From NCBI GenBank assembly GCA_024641205.1, contig JAHEDM010000025.1, positions 1-12,793 of the forward strand: DNA of 12,793 nucleotides. The letters are read 5' to 3'. Positions 5,932 through 12,526 of the stretch are shown here, one piece after another. A program made the translations under genes and the position numbers. Source of the stretch: Actinomycetes bacterium. GTDB taxonomy: Bacteria > Actinomycetota > Acidimicrobiia > Spongiisociales > UBA4744. Below the pieces are notes generated by a model, which was not told the origin of the DNA, searched no databases, and saw only the letters and a list, made by a program, of their open reading frames with translations. Position 1 is the stretch's first letter. Each line of letters starts with the position of its first letter.

Positions 5932-7293
5932 CTACCTCTTACGGCGGGTCCGGCCGATCCCTCGCGATGAGGAAGAGCTGGGTCGGGGAGCCGATCGGGT
6001 CTTTGACCTCGAACTCGACCGCGATGCTGTCGACGAACTCCTGGACGAACGGCTCGAAGGCGGGAAGATCAGCCCGCCCAGGCCGGAGGACCGGCGGGGC
6101 CGGCGCCCGAAGTCGTACGAGGAGCCCTGGGCCAGGCCGGACAGAATGATGGCCACCGCCCCCGTCCAATCGAAGCCGCCGCCTCCGTGGGACCGGGGCG
6201 CCATCGGGGCAGGAACCCGTCGCCCGCCCACCATGATGTCGCGCGCTTGGGGTTGCTCGCCGCGCCGCAGCTTGTCTGCGCATTCCCGACATACGCTGAC
6301 CATCTTGGTTCCGGCGGCCGTTTGGATCTTCGCTTCTTCGACTCCCGCCCGGTGCGTCGGGTCGAAGAAGCACGAGTTCGGGCGATCTTCCGGCTCGGGT
6401 GGGATAGGACGACCCTCCACGACCGCCTCAGCCGCCTCCAATTGCCACCGGGTGGTGTCGAGTTCATCCGACAGGCGCTCCAGTTCCGCCAGATTCGTGG
6501 CTTTGTCGAGCTGATCTTGAGCCTGCTGGTACGTGGCGCTTGCAGTCCGGAAGTACTCCTCAGCCTCGTCTTTCTCCGAAAGCGTGACCTTGTCGGCCAG
6601 TTCAAGGATCTCATTGGCAATCACATCCAGCTGTTCTTTGATCTCGCCTTTGGCCTCTTCGAGTCTCCGACCGGTCGCCAGTCGCGCCTGTTTGGCGGAA
6701 CGGCGCGTAGCCAGAACCACCAGCCCTATGACACCGGCCACGACGGCCAGAAAGATGAAGATGCCTCCGCTACCTCCACTGCTTTCGGAGTTTCCCCCGG
6801 TCGATGAGCTGATCGTGGTCGCGGTAGGGGCGGTCGTCGTGCCGGTCGTTCCGGCCGGAACCCCAACCAGCGACTCTGCGAAAACACGAAAATCGGCTTC
6901 GAAACTGCCCTCGGTATCGCCGACGGCCGCTTCGGCCGCCCGGTCGAGCTCGGCATTGGAAAAATTGTCGCTGCGGGCACCGATCTCGCCCGGAGAGATC
7001 ACCACCACCGTTGCCCCCTGGTCGAGCAGCACGAGGACCTTCTCGGCGAATTCGTCTGCTCCCTCGACCGGGTCGTCGACCAGCGCCACGAAGTAGAACC
7101 GGGTCTTGAGGTTGGTGGTCCGGGCGACCAGGTCTTCCATCACCGCGAAATCGACCCCGGAGCCCGGTTCTAGGTAGTAGCCGCGCGGGTCTGCCTGATC
7201 GGCAACATCGGCCGGATCTGCAGCAAATGCTGCGCCGGCCGGCACAACCAATGCGACCACCAAGAGCAGAAAGAAGATTGTGGTTCGGTGCAT
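5932..7293 (-). CDS. exported TPM-like domain membrane protein with coiled coil, Cys/His motif and Ser/Arg tail
   Basis: A 453-residue protein encoded between pspC and pspA. Residues 1-24 form a signal peptide ending AFA. Residues about 27-145 resemble a TPM (YgcG/TPM_phosphatase) fold, with alternating helices and hydrophobic strands such as TRFYFVALVDD and ATVVVISPGE. A Thr/Ser/Gly linker (147-176) precedes one membrane helix (about 177-196), then a cytoplasmic coiled coil (about 205-292). C308, H314, C335 and C338 (SCFFDPTHR, then CRECA) look like a zinc site. The tail from about 404 is rich in Ser and Arg and ends RTRRKR. The start at 7293 is chosen because it opens the signal peptide; the frame continues to 7395 without coding character. 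The ribosome-binding site is weak, and an exact palindrome lies 10 bases upstream. A role with PspA and PspC in sensing envelope damage is inferred from position only, and the TPM assignment is tentative. Confidence 0.75.
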   Translation of the reverse strand: MHRTTIFFLLLVVALVVPAGAAFAADPADVADQADPRGYYLEPGSGVDFAVMEDLVARTTNLKTRFYFVALVDDPVEGADEFAEKVLVLLDQGATVVVISPGEIGARSDNFSNAELDRAAEAAVGDTEGSFEADFRVFAESLVGVPAGTTGTTTAPTATTISSSTGGNSESSGGSGGIFIFLAVVAGVIGLVVLATRRSAKQARLATGRRLEEAKGEIKEQLDVIANEILELADKVTLSEKDEAEEYFRTASATYQQAQDQLDKATNLAELERLSDELDTTRWQLEAAEAVVEGRPIPPEPEDRPNSCFFDPTHRAGVEEAKIQTAAGTKMVSVCRECADKLRRGEQPQARDIMVGGRRVPAPMAPRSHGGGGFDWTGAVAIILSGLAQGSSYDFGRRPRRSSGLGGLIFPPSSRSSRSSSTASRSSSRSKTRSAPRPSSSSSRGIGRTRRKR

Positions 7294-7302
7294 GCGAACC
7301 AG

Positions 7303-7319
7303 CCTACCGGTCCGGTAGG
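7303..7319. promoter_or_regulatory. perfect 8-bp palindrome before the TPM-like gene
   Basis: CCTACCGG (7303-7310) and CCGGTAGG (7312-7319) are exact inverted repeats around a single T, ending 10 bases from the ATG at 7293. A hairpin is impossible with a 1-base loop, so a protein-binding operator is more likely than an RNA structure. It lies in the 61-base gap between pspC and the TPM-like gene. Confidence 0.45.
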
Positions 7320-7354
7320 TACCGAGAAATTCCGCCAATCTCGTCCGGTCCTGC

Positions 7355-7549
7355 CTATTCCTCCGGAACCACGAGCCACATGATGATGTAGACAAGGACG
7401 CCGGGGAATCCGATGGACGCTATCGACAACACCACATATGCAACTCGCACGAGGGCAACGTCCCACCCCATGTACTTGGCGATGCCGGCGCAGACACCGG
7501 CTATCTGGCGGTCTTCCATCGACCTGGTCAGGCGACGGGCTGTTTCCAT
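7355..7549 (-). CDS. pspC: PspC-domain membrane protein
   Basis: A 64-residue protein that is essentially a single PspC domain. Residues about 8-64 contain the conserved IAGVCAGIAKYMGWDVALVR followed by a long hydrophobic stretch (AYVVLSIASIGFPGVLVY and onward) that ends LVVPEE. The ATG at 7547-7549 has AAGGAG 6 bases upstream, which decides it against an ATG-less extension to 7603. PspC proteins sit in the cytoplasmic membrane and in several bacteria signal envelope stress or bind PspA. Here pspC precedes the TPM-like gene and pspA on the same strand and follows bcp by 78 bases. Isolated PspC domains of this size are common in actinobacteria and can be attached to Toastrack or histidine-kinase domains, none of which is present here. 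Confidence 0.92.
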   Translation of the reverse strand: METARRLTRSMEDRQIAGVCAGIAKYMGWDVALVRVAYVVLSIASIGFPGVLVYIIMWLVVPEE

Positions 7550-7627
7550 GATTCGCTCCTTCGGCTCATCCCCTACGTTACGCTTCGCCGCGGGCGGGGG
7601 CATTCACGTAGACGCCGGTCGGTTGGG

Positions 7628-8095
7628 TCAGTTCGTGTCGAGAAGTTCCCGCACAACCCGCGCCACATGTCCCTTGGCGCGGACATTGCGGTACGCCCCT
7701 TCGAGGATCCCCTCAGGCCCGATGACAAAGGTCGACCGAATCAGCCCTTCGTACTCCTTGCCGTAGTTCTGCTTCATGCCCCAAGCACCGAGTTGAGCGG
7801 CCAGCATGTGATCCTCGTCCGACAGCAACGGGAAATTCAGCGCCTCCTTCTGTTTGAACCGGGCGTTCAAGGACGGAGCATCGGGGCTGACGCCGACGAC
7901 GGCAAAACCTGCATCCAGAAGCGACTGGTAGTTGTCTCGGAAATCGCATGCCTCGGTCGTGCACCCGGGGGTCATGGCTTTCGGATAGAAGAACATGATA
8001 AGGCGCGAACCCGCAAAGTCATTCAGAGACACCGTGTTACCGGCCTCATCCTCGAGCGTGAATTCCGGGAACGATTCACCGATGTCAACTGCCAT
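7628..8095 (-). CDS. bcp: thioredoxin-dependent thiol peroxidase (peroxiredoxin Q/BCP)
   Basis: Reduces hydrogen peroxide and organic hydroperoxides using thioredoxin. The 155-residue length and layout match E. coli Bcp. The active-site stretch FFYPKAMTPGCTTEACDF carries peroxidatic C45 and a second cysteine C50 at the +5 position typical of atypical 2-Cys members. The residues after YPK are AM where DD or AF is more usual. The C-terminal part has RSTFVIGPEGIL and ends VVRELLDTN. The ATG at 8093-8095 has AAGGA 7 bases upstream; an in-frame ATG at 8125 would add 10 unlikely residues. It is divergent from msrA across a 150-base gap with heptamer repeats, and may lead a transcript that continues into pspC. 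Confidence 0.96.
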   Translation of the reverse strand: MAVDIGESFPEFTLEDEAGNTVSLNDFAGSRLIMFFYPKAMTPGCTTEACDFRDNYQSLLDAGFAVVGVSPDAPSLNARFKQKEALNFPLLSDEDHMLAAQLGAWGMKQNYGKEYEGLIRSTFVIGPEGILEGAYRNVRAKGHVARVVRELLDTN

Positions 8096-8140
8096 GATCG
8101 CTTCCTTGTCTGTAGTACACGCCATTATCGCGAACTGCGA

Positions 8141-8182
8141 AGTCCCAGGTCGCGAGTCCCGGGTCGCGAGTCACGAGTCACG
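8141..8182. repeat. tandem heptamer array in the bcp-msrA divergent gap
   Basis: Six consecutive 7-base units. A 14-mer AGTCCC[A/G]GGTCGCG occurs twice (8141-8154 and 8155-8168), then AGTCACG occurs twice (8169-8175 and 8176-8182). Four of the six heptads begin AGTC and the other two are identical GGTCGCG. The array fills the middle of the 8096-8245 gap between two divergent oxidative-stress genes, where their promoters must lie. Confidence 0.8.
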
Positions 8183-8245
8183 GTACGGAACCTCTGGGAA
8201 CGAACCGCCCGCCGATGGTGTTGATCCAGCCAGGAGGTCACGTAC

Positions 8246-8878
8246 ATGTTTCGATCTAAGAGCGAGATGGTTTCGCCGGAGAAAGCGCTTCCCGGTCGCG
8301 ACCAACCGATACCGCCATCCGACGTGCACTTCGTGCGGGGCACGTCGATCTATCCGCCTTTCCCGGAAGGTACCGAGCAAGCCATATTCGGCATGGGTTG
8401 CTTCTGGGGGGCCGAGCGCATTTTCTGGCAGATTCCCGGCGTCTACACGACGGCGGTGGGTTACGCCGGAGGCTATACGCCCAATCCCACCTATGAAGAG
8501 GTATGCACCGGCCGGACCGGGCATACGGAGGCCGCGCTGGTTGTGTACGACCAAACGCACGTCACCTATGAACGATTGCTCAAGGAGTTCTGGGAGCAAC
8601 ACGATCCCACCCAGGCAATGGGGCAGGGCAATGACCACGGCACGCAATACCGGTCGGCGATCTACACGTTCACCGATGGGCAACTCGATACGGCCAAGCG
8701 ATCGCGAGATCGGTATCAGGCCCAACTCACCCAACGCGGCTACGGCTCAATCACCACCGAGATCGGCCCTGCGACGGGGTTCTACTACGCCGAGGCTTAC
8801 CACCAGCAGTACCTGGCCAAAAATCCGGGTGGCTACTGCAACCACGGTTTTTGCCAGGTGGCGTATGGGGTCCAGTAG
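8246..8878 (+). CDS. msrA: peptide-methionine (S)-S-oxide reductase
   Basis: Repairs oxidised methionine (S-sulfoxide) in proteins with reducing power from thioredoxin. The 210-residue product follows the E. coli-type layout, including the N-terminal extension with MVSPEKALPGRDQPIP. The catalytic motif GCFWGAE places the nucleophile at C52. Conserved GYAGGYTPNPTYEEVCTG, GHTEAALVVYD, QGNDHGTQYRSAIY and FYYAEAYHQQYL are all present. The C-terminus GGYCNHGFCQV supplies C198 and C203 as recycling cysteines, closer together than in E. coli. The ATG at 8246 has AGGAGG (8232-8237) 8 bases upstream. There is no fused MsrB domain. It is divergent from bcp and convergent with proline dehydrogenase; its stop codon lies inside a GTAGCCG heptamer. 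Confidence 0.97.
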   Translation: MFRSKSEMVSPEKALPGRDQPIPPSDVHFVRGTSIYPPFPEGTEQAIFGMGCFWGAERIFWQIPGVYTTAVGYAGGYTPNPTYEEVCTGRTGHTEAALVVYDQTHVTYERLLKEFWEQHDPTQAMGQGNDHGTQYRSAIYTFTDGQLDTAKRSRDRYQAQLTQRGYGSITTEIGPATGFYYAEAYHQQYLAKNPGGYCNHGFCQVAYGVQ

Positions 8879-8895
8879 CCGGTAGCCGGTCCAGG
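8875..8895. repeat. heptamer repeat GTAGCCG x2 over the msrA stop
   Basis: GTAGCCG occurs at 8875-8881 and again at 8882-8888, followed by the partial match GTCCAGG (8889-8895). The msrA TAG stop is within the first copy. The unit resembles the GTAGNNN heptamers at 5040-5067. The rest of the convergent gap to 8941 has only weak, competing pairings (TTCCCG 8903-8908 with CGGGAA 8931-8936; CCATT 8900-8904 with AATGG 8925-8929). Confidence 0.6.
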
Positions 8896-8941
8896 CAGAC
8901 CATTCCCGCGAACCGAAACTGGAAAATGGCCGGGAACAGGC

Positions 8942-9865
8942 CTACTTCCCCACTACGGCCCGAAGAAAGAGGGCGAGGTTGGCGGGACGCTCAGCCATGC
9001 GCCGCGTGAGATAGGGATACCACTGAGAGCCGTAGGGGACGTAGACGCGCAGCCGATGGCCCCGCTCGATGATCTCCTGCTGGAGAGCCGGGCGTACCCC
9101 GTACAGCATCTGAAACTCGAAAGACCCATCCCGCACTCGAGCCCGTGCGTAGGTGTCGCGAATCAGCTCGTCGTCATGGGTAGCGATGGCCGGATAGGTC
9201 GCAGGCTCGGCCATCAGCATCGCGAGCAGCCGTCGGAACTGGATGACTACTTGTCCCTTTTCCTGGACGGCTACCTCAGGGGGTTCGACGTACGCCCCTT
9301 TGCACAGTCGGACGTGTCCACCAAGAGGCATGACACGAACGAGATCATCGACGGTTCGATGCAGGTACGCCTGCAGAGCGATCCCCAGGTTTCCGAATCG
9401 CTGCTGAACGTCTTCGTATAACTCAATGGTTGCCTCGGTCCACATCGATTCCTCCATGTCGACCGTCACGGTCGTACCCGAACCGGCGGCTCTTTTGGCC
9501 AGCTTTTCGAGGGCGTCACGAGCGATGGAAGGATCGACTGCCAGACCCAACTGGGTCAGCTTCACCGAAACGTTGCCATCAAGATGCCCGGCTTCGATCT
9601 GATCGAGGCAGGCCATGTAGTCGGCGAGAGCTTCCGCCGCCGTCCCGGCGTCGTGCACATGCTCACCGAGGTGGTCCATCGACACGGAGATGCCACGCCG
9701 ATTGAGGGCGCTCGCAACGGCAATCGCGTCATCCAATCCCTCGCCTGCCACGAACCGGGTGGCAAGCCGACGCCCGACCGGGTGTTGCGTGAAGAGGCGA
9801 TTCACCCATGCCCTTTCCGTGATCCCGAGCATGCCCCGGCGGTAGAGAGATGACAGATCAAGCAC
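8942..9865 (-). CDS. proline dehydrogenase (monofunctional)
   Basis: A 307-residue FAD enzyme of the proline dehydrogenase fold. It oxidises L-proline to delta-1-pyrroline-5-carboxylate and passes electrons to the membrane quinone pool. Visible family motifs are VSVKLTQLGL (99-108), DMEESMW (136-142), LQAYLHRT (164-171), RLCKGAYVEP (186-195), AIATHDD (226-232), FEFQMLYGVRP (249-259) and the C-terminal VYVPYGSQWYPYLTRRMAERPAN (274-296) with the substrate-binding YLxRRxxE. The size fits stand-alone actinobacterial ProDH (PruB type), not bifunctional PutA. Start is GTG at 9863-9865. Its first G is the last base of the proC TAG stop, and GGAG lies 7 bases upstream inside proC, so translation is likely coupled. 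No P5C dehydrogenase gene is adjacent in this window. Confidence 0.95.
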   Translation of the reverse strand: MLDLSSLYRRGMLGITERAWVNRLFTQHPVGRRLATRFVAGEGLDDAIAVASALNRRGISVSMDHLGEHVHDAGTAAEALADYMACLDQIEAGHLDGNVSVKLTQLGLAVDPSIARDALEKLAKRAAGSGTTVTVDMEESMWTEATIELYEDVQQRFGNLGIALQAYLHRTVDDLVRVMPLGGHVRLCKGAYVEPPEVAVQEKGQVVIQFRRLLAMLMAEPATYPAIATHDDELIRDTYARARVRDGSFEFQMLYGVRPALQQEIIERGHRLRVYVPYGSQWYPYLTRRMAERPANLALFLRAVVGK

Positions 9866-10689
9866 TAGAGGTCTCCGTTTTCCTCAGCACGGGCTCCCAA
9901 CTCTCGCGATCGATCTCCCGCGGCCCGCACAGCATCCTCGACCAGAGCACGAAACCCTCGTTCCTCGAGCACGTGCACCGCGGCGGCGGTGGTGCCGCCG
10001 GGCGAGGTGACCTGGGCTCGCAGCTCAAACGGGCTCAAGCCTGTCTCGACGAGGAGGGCGCCGGCTCCCTTGATTGTCTGGTGAACCAACCGTTCGGCAA
10101 TCTGTCGCGGTAACCCTTCCCGGATAGCGGCTTCGGTCAGCGCCTCCGCCAACAGAAATGCATAGGCCGGGCCTGTGCCCGAAACGGCGGTGACAGCGTC
10201 GAGCAGGCTCTCCTCCATTTGGATGACCTGCCCGACGGCCGACAGCATGACCTCCGCACGGTGCAAGGCTTCTTCGCCGGCAAAGCGTCCTCCGGCCAGG
10301 CCGGTGATGCCTTCATCAACCAAGGCCGGGGTGTTGGGCATGGCCCGCACGACGGGCACCTCGCCGAGTGAGGCTTCATACAGGCGGGTCGGTACACCGG
10401 CGGCGAGAGAGAGGATGATCTGGGCGGGTCGATAGGCACCTTGAATCTGAGAGAGCAGGTGTGGCACGTCGCGCGGTTTGACGGCCACCACCACCACTTC
10501 CTTGCCCTCCAGAGCCTCGACCGGATCAAGGGAGACATCACACCCTGTGCGATCGGTCAAGTCTCGAAGGCGTTCCTCGCGGCGGACGGCCATCGAGATG
10601 TCATGGTTCTCCCATCCGGCTCGCAAGAGCCCTGAAGCGAGGGCTTCCCCCATGGCGCCGACGCCGAGAATGGCAACAGTCGAGTGCAT
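9865..10689 (-). CDS. proC: pyrroline-5-carboxylate reductase
   Basis: Last step of proline synthesis, NAD(P)H-dependent reduction of P5C to proline in the cytoplasm. The 274-residue product shows the Rossmann motif GVGAMG (9-14), the conserved AVKP, RAMPNTPA, AVSGTGPAYAF and QVTSPGGTT. The ATG at 10687-10689 begins MHSTVAILG; the frame stays open to 10950, but the extra residues overlap udk on the same strand and do not look coding. There is no Shine-Dalgarno site. TATACT ends exactly 6 bases before the ATG, so a leaderless transcript is predicted. udk ends 37 bases upstream. The stop TAG shares one base with the GTG of proline dehydrogenase, pairing synthesis and breakdown of proline in one unit. 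Confidence 0.97.
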   Translation of the reverse strand: MHSTVAILGVGAMGEALASGLLRAGWENHDISMAVRREERLRDLTDRTGCDVSLDPVEALEGKEVVVVAVKPRDVPHLLSQIQGAYRPAQIILSLAAGVPTRLYEASLGEVPVVRAMPNTPALVDEGITGLAGGRFAGEEALHRAEVMLSAVGQVIQMEESLLDAVTAVSGTGPAYAFLLAEALTEAAIREGLPRQIAERLVHQTIKGAGALLVETGLSPFELRAQVTSPGGTTAAAVHVLEERGFRALVEDAVRAAGDRSRELGARAEENGDL

Positions 10690-10695
10690 CCGTGC

Positions 10696-10701
10696 AGTAT
10701 A
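10696..10701 (-). promoter_or_regulatory. candidate -10 box for leaderless proC
   Basis: TATACT on the minus strand occupies exactly -12 to -7 relative to the A of the proC ATG, the canonical place for a -10 element if transcription starts at that A. The hexamer matches TATAAT at 5 of 6 positions. No convincing -35 is present 17 bases upstream. It lies in the 37-base gap after udk. Confidence 0.6.
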
Positions 10702-10726
10702 CGAATGTGCTTCAGAGCGCCGGAGC

Positions 10727-11383
10727 TCAACCCTGCCGAAGGTACTCGCGAACCATCCCCATGACTGTTGCGACGGCCCGCCGGTTATAGCCCTCAGGAA
10801 TGATGATGTCGGCATACCGCTTGCTTGGCTCGACGAACTGAAGATGCATCGGTCGCACGGTCGACAGATATTGAGAAACCACCGAGTCGAGGGTTCGATC
10901 TCGCTCCTCGATGTCTCGCTGCAGACGGCGGAGGACGCGCAGATCGGCATCGGTGTCCACGTAGATCTTGAGGTCCATCAGTTCGCGGAGCTCTTGTTCA
11001 GTGAACACGAGAATGCCATCGACCACGATCGTTGGTTTCGGGTTGACCGTCACGGTCTGGGGGAGCCGTGAATGAGTGGTGAAATCGTAGACCGGCTTCT
11101 CGATCGGTTGGCCGTCGATCAAGGCGCGGAGATGGGAGATCAGTAGCTCCGTTTCCAGCGAATCAGGGTGATCGAAGTTGATCTTGGCCCGTTCCTCAAC
11201 CGGCAGGGATCCGTACTCGCGGTAGTAGGAATCGTGTTCAACGAGCGCGACCCGGTCCCGCCCGATCTGTTCGACGATCGCACTAGAGATGGTCGTCTTG
11301 CCCGATCCAGAGCCACCAGCAACGCCGATGACCAGCGGACCTCCGCCCTCAGGCAGCTCAAAGCGTTCGGGTCCCTTGAACAT
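10727..11383 (-). CDS. udk: uridine kinase
   Basis: Phosphorylates uridine and cytidine to UMP and CMP in pyrimidine salvage. The 218-residue product has the P-loop GGSGSGKT (23-30), EHDSYYRE (49-56), NFDHPDSLETELL (69-81), KPVYDFTTHSR (96-106) and IVVDGILVF (119-127), all in Udk order. The ATG at 11381-11383 has GGAG about 10 bases upstream, somewhat far. The open frame back to 11497 covers the divergent promoter region and is not conserved-looking. The ~16 residues before the P-loop fold are slightly longer than in E. coli Udk. A related phosphoribulokinase-type function is less likely given the motif order. It is divergent from the acyltransferase gene, with a 129-base gap, and leads into proC. 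Confidence 0.94.
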   Translation of the reverse strand: MFKGPERFELPEGGGPLVIGVAGGSGSGKTTISSAIVEQIGRDRVALVEHDSYYREYGSLPVEERAKINFDHPDSLETELLISHLRALIDGQPIEKPVYDFTTHSRLPQTVTVNPKPTIVVDGILVFTEQELRELMDLKIYVDTDADLRVLRRLQRDIEERDRTLDSVVSQYLSTVRPMHLQFVEPSKRYADIIIPEGYNRRAVATVMGMVREYLRQG

Positions 11384-11512
11384 GAAGTCATTGCTCCGGT
11401 CGACTACCTGCCACGTTATCGGGAGTGGACGGCGGGCGCCATCCCGGCGTGCGGCCGGCTCCTTGGGACTCCTACGCTGTTCACAACTCTTCGACATACG
11501 CTAGAAAGGCTC

Positions 11513-12526
11513 ATGTCTCCAGGAACCTTGCGGCGCCGTTTGCGGACCATCCCTGCCTTCACAGGTGGCCTGATCCTCATGTTGGCGCTGGCTCCACTCC
11601 TGCTACCGCTGGTCGCTCTGGCCGACGCCACCCGCTGGCTGGTCCGACGCAGGCACTGGATGGGTTTGCGGCTGTATCTGTTCGGGATCGTGTACCTGAC
11701 GGCAGAGGTCGGGGGCCTCGTCGCTCTTGGTGGAGCATGGCTGGCAGCCGGGTTCGGTCGATTCCGCCGCCCCCTTCTGGCCAGTACCTTCGCGATCCAA
11801 CAGGCGTGGGCGGGAACGTTGCTTGCAGCCGTTCGAGGAATCTTCGGGATGAGCTTCGACGTCACCGGGGGGGAGGTAGTCGCTCCGGGGCCCATCCTGC
11901 TACTCGCCCGACACGCCTCGATAGTTGACAACCTGCTGCCCGCCATGCTGGTCAGCACGCCTCACCACATCCGTCTCCGCTACGTGCTCAAACGCGAGCT
12001 TCTGAGCGATCCTTGTCTGGATGTCGCAGGGAACCGACTCCCCAACTACTTCGTGGAGCGCGGATCGGACGATACCGAAGGGGAGTTGCAGGCGATCCGC
12101 GACCTGGCCCGGGGACTGGGACCGCAGGACGGAGTATTGATCTACCCGGAAGGCACCCGATTCACAAAGGACAAGCAGAGCCGGGCTCTGGAGAAGCTGG
12201 GGGCGGGAGATCCCGCCGTCTTTGAGAGGGCGCAGCGTCTCAGGCATGTGCTTCCACCTCGCCCGGGTGGAACCCTTGCCTTGCTCCAGGCCACCTCCCC
12301 AGCCGACGTTGTGATCCTCGCCCATCACGGACTGGACGGGTTTGCGCAGCTGCGCGACATCTGGGCGGGCGGCATGGTCAACACCACCGTCCGAGTGGAG
12401 TTCTGGCGGATCCCCGGAGGTCGGATACCGACCGAACGGGCCAATCAAGTCACCTGGCTCTACGACATTTGGGACCGGATCGACGCCTGGATCGAAACGA
12501 AGAACGGCGAGGACACTCCGCAATGA
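11513..12526 (+). CDS. membrane acyltransferase, PlsC/LPLAT family (putative 1-acyl-glycerol-3-phosphate acyltransferase)
   Basis: A 337-residue protein with two strongly hydrophobic N-terminal stretches (about 15-37 and 52-80), then a PlsC-type catalytic domain. The catalytic HX4D is H134-ASIV-D139 and the acceptor-phosphate motif is YPEGTR (211-216). VLKRELLSDP (158-167) and NYFVERG (178-184) match the conserved middle segments. The likely reaction is transfer of an acyl chain to lysophosphatidic acid or a related lysophospholipid at the membrane, but the exact substrate cannot be read from sequence. It is longer than typical bacterial PlsC (about 240) and closer in plan to larger AGPAT/LCLAT-like members. 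The start at 11513 is preferred; the frame is open back to 11168 but there it overlaps udk antisense. GAAAGG ends only 3 bases before the ATG, a weak site. Its TGA overlaps the photolyase ATG. Confidence 0.85.
   Translation: MSPGTLRRRLRTIPAFTGGLILMLALAPLLLPLVALADATRWLVRRRHWMGLRLYLFGIVYLTAEVGGLVALGGAWLAAGFGRFRRPLLASTFAIQQAWAGTLLAAVRGIFGMSFDVTGGEVVAPGPILLLARHASIVDNLLPAMLVSTPHHIRLRYVLKRELLSDPCLDVAGNRLPNYFVERGSDDTEGELQAIRDLARGLGPQDGVLIYPEGTRFTKDKQSRALEKLGAGDPAVFERAQRLRHVLPPRPGGTLALLQATSPADVVILAHHGLDGFAQLRDIWAGGMVNTTVRVEFWRIPGGRIPTERANQVTWLYDIWDRIDAWIETKNGEDTPQ

Noticed and set aside
5939..6373. Alternative minus-strand frame with a normal-looking acidic C-terminus
   Set aside because: Upstream part is Arg/Pro-rich shadow sequence; the main frame is continuous from the signal peptide to its stop. 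Kept as a caveat about a possible frameshift.
6187..6807. 206-codon plus-strand frame opposite the TPM-like gene
   Set aside because: Antisense shadow of the coiled-coil and Cys/His region with no start signal.
8896..8941. Terminator between msrA and proline dehydrogenase
   Set aside because: Two competing 5-6 bp pairings with long loops and no U-tract; too weak to call.
10690..10950. Extended N-terminus of ProC
   Set aside because: The extra 87 residues overlap udk on the same strand and precede the conserved ProC start MHSTVAILG.
11168..11512. Extended N-terminus of the acyltransferase
   Set aside because: Runs antisense to udk, lacks family similarity, and includes the divergent promoter gap; the product from 11513 begins directly before its membrane helices.
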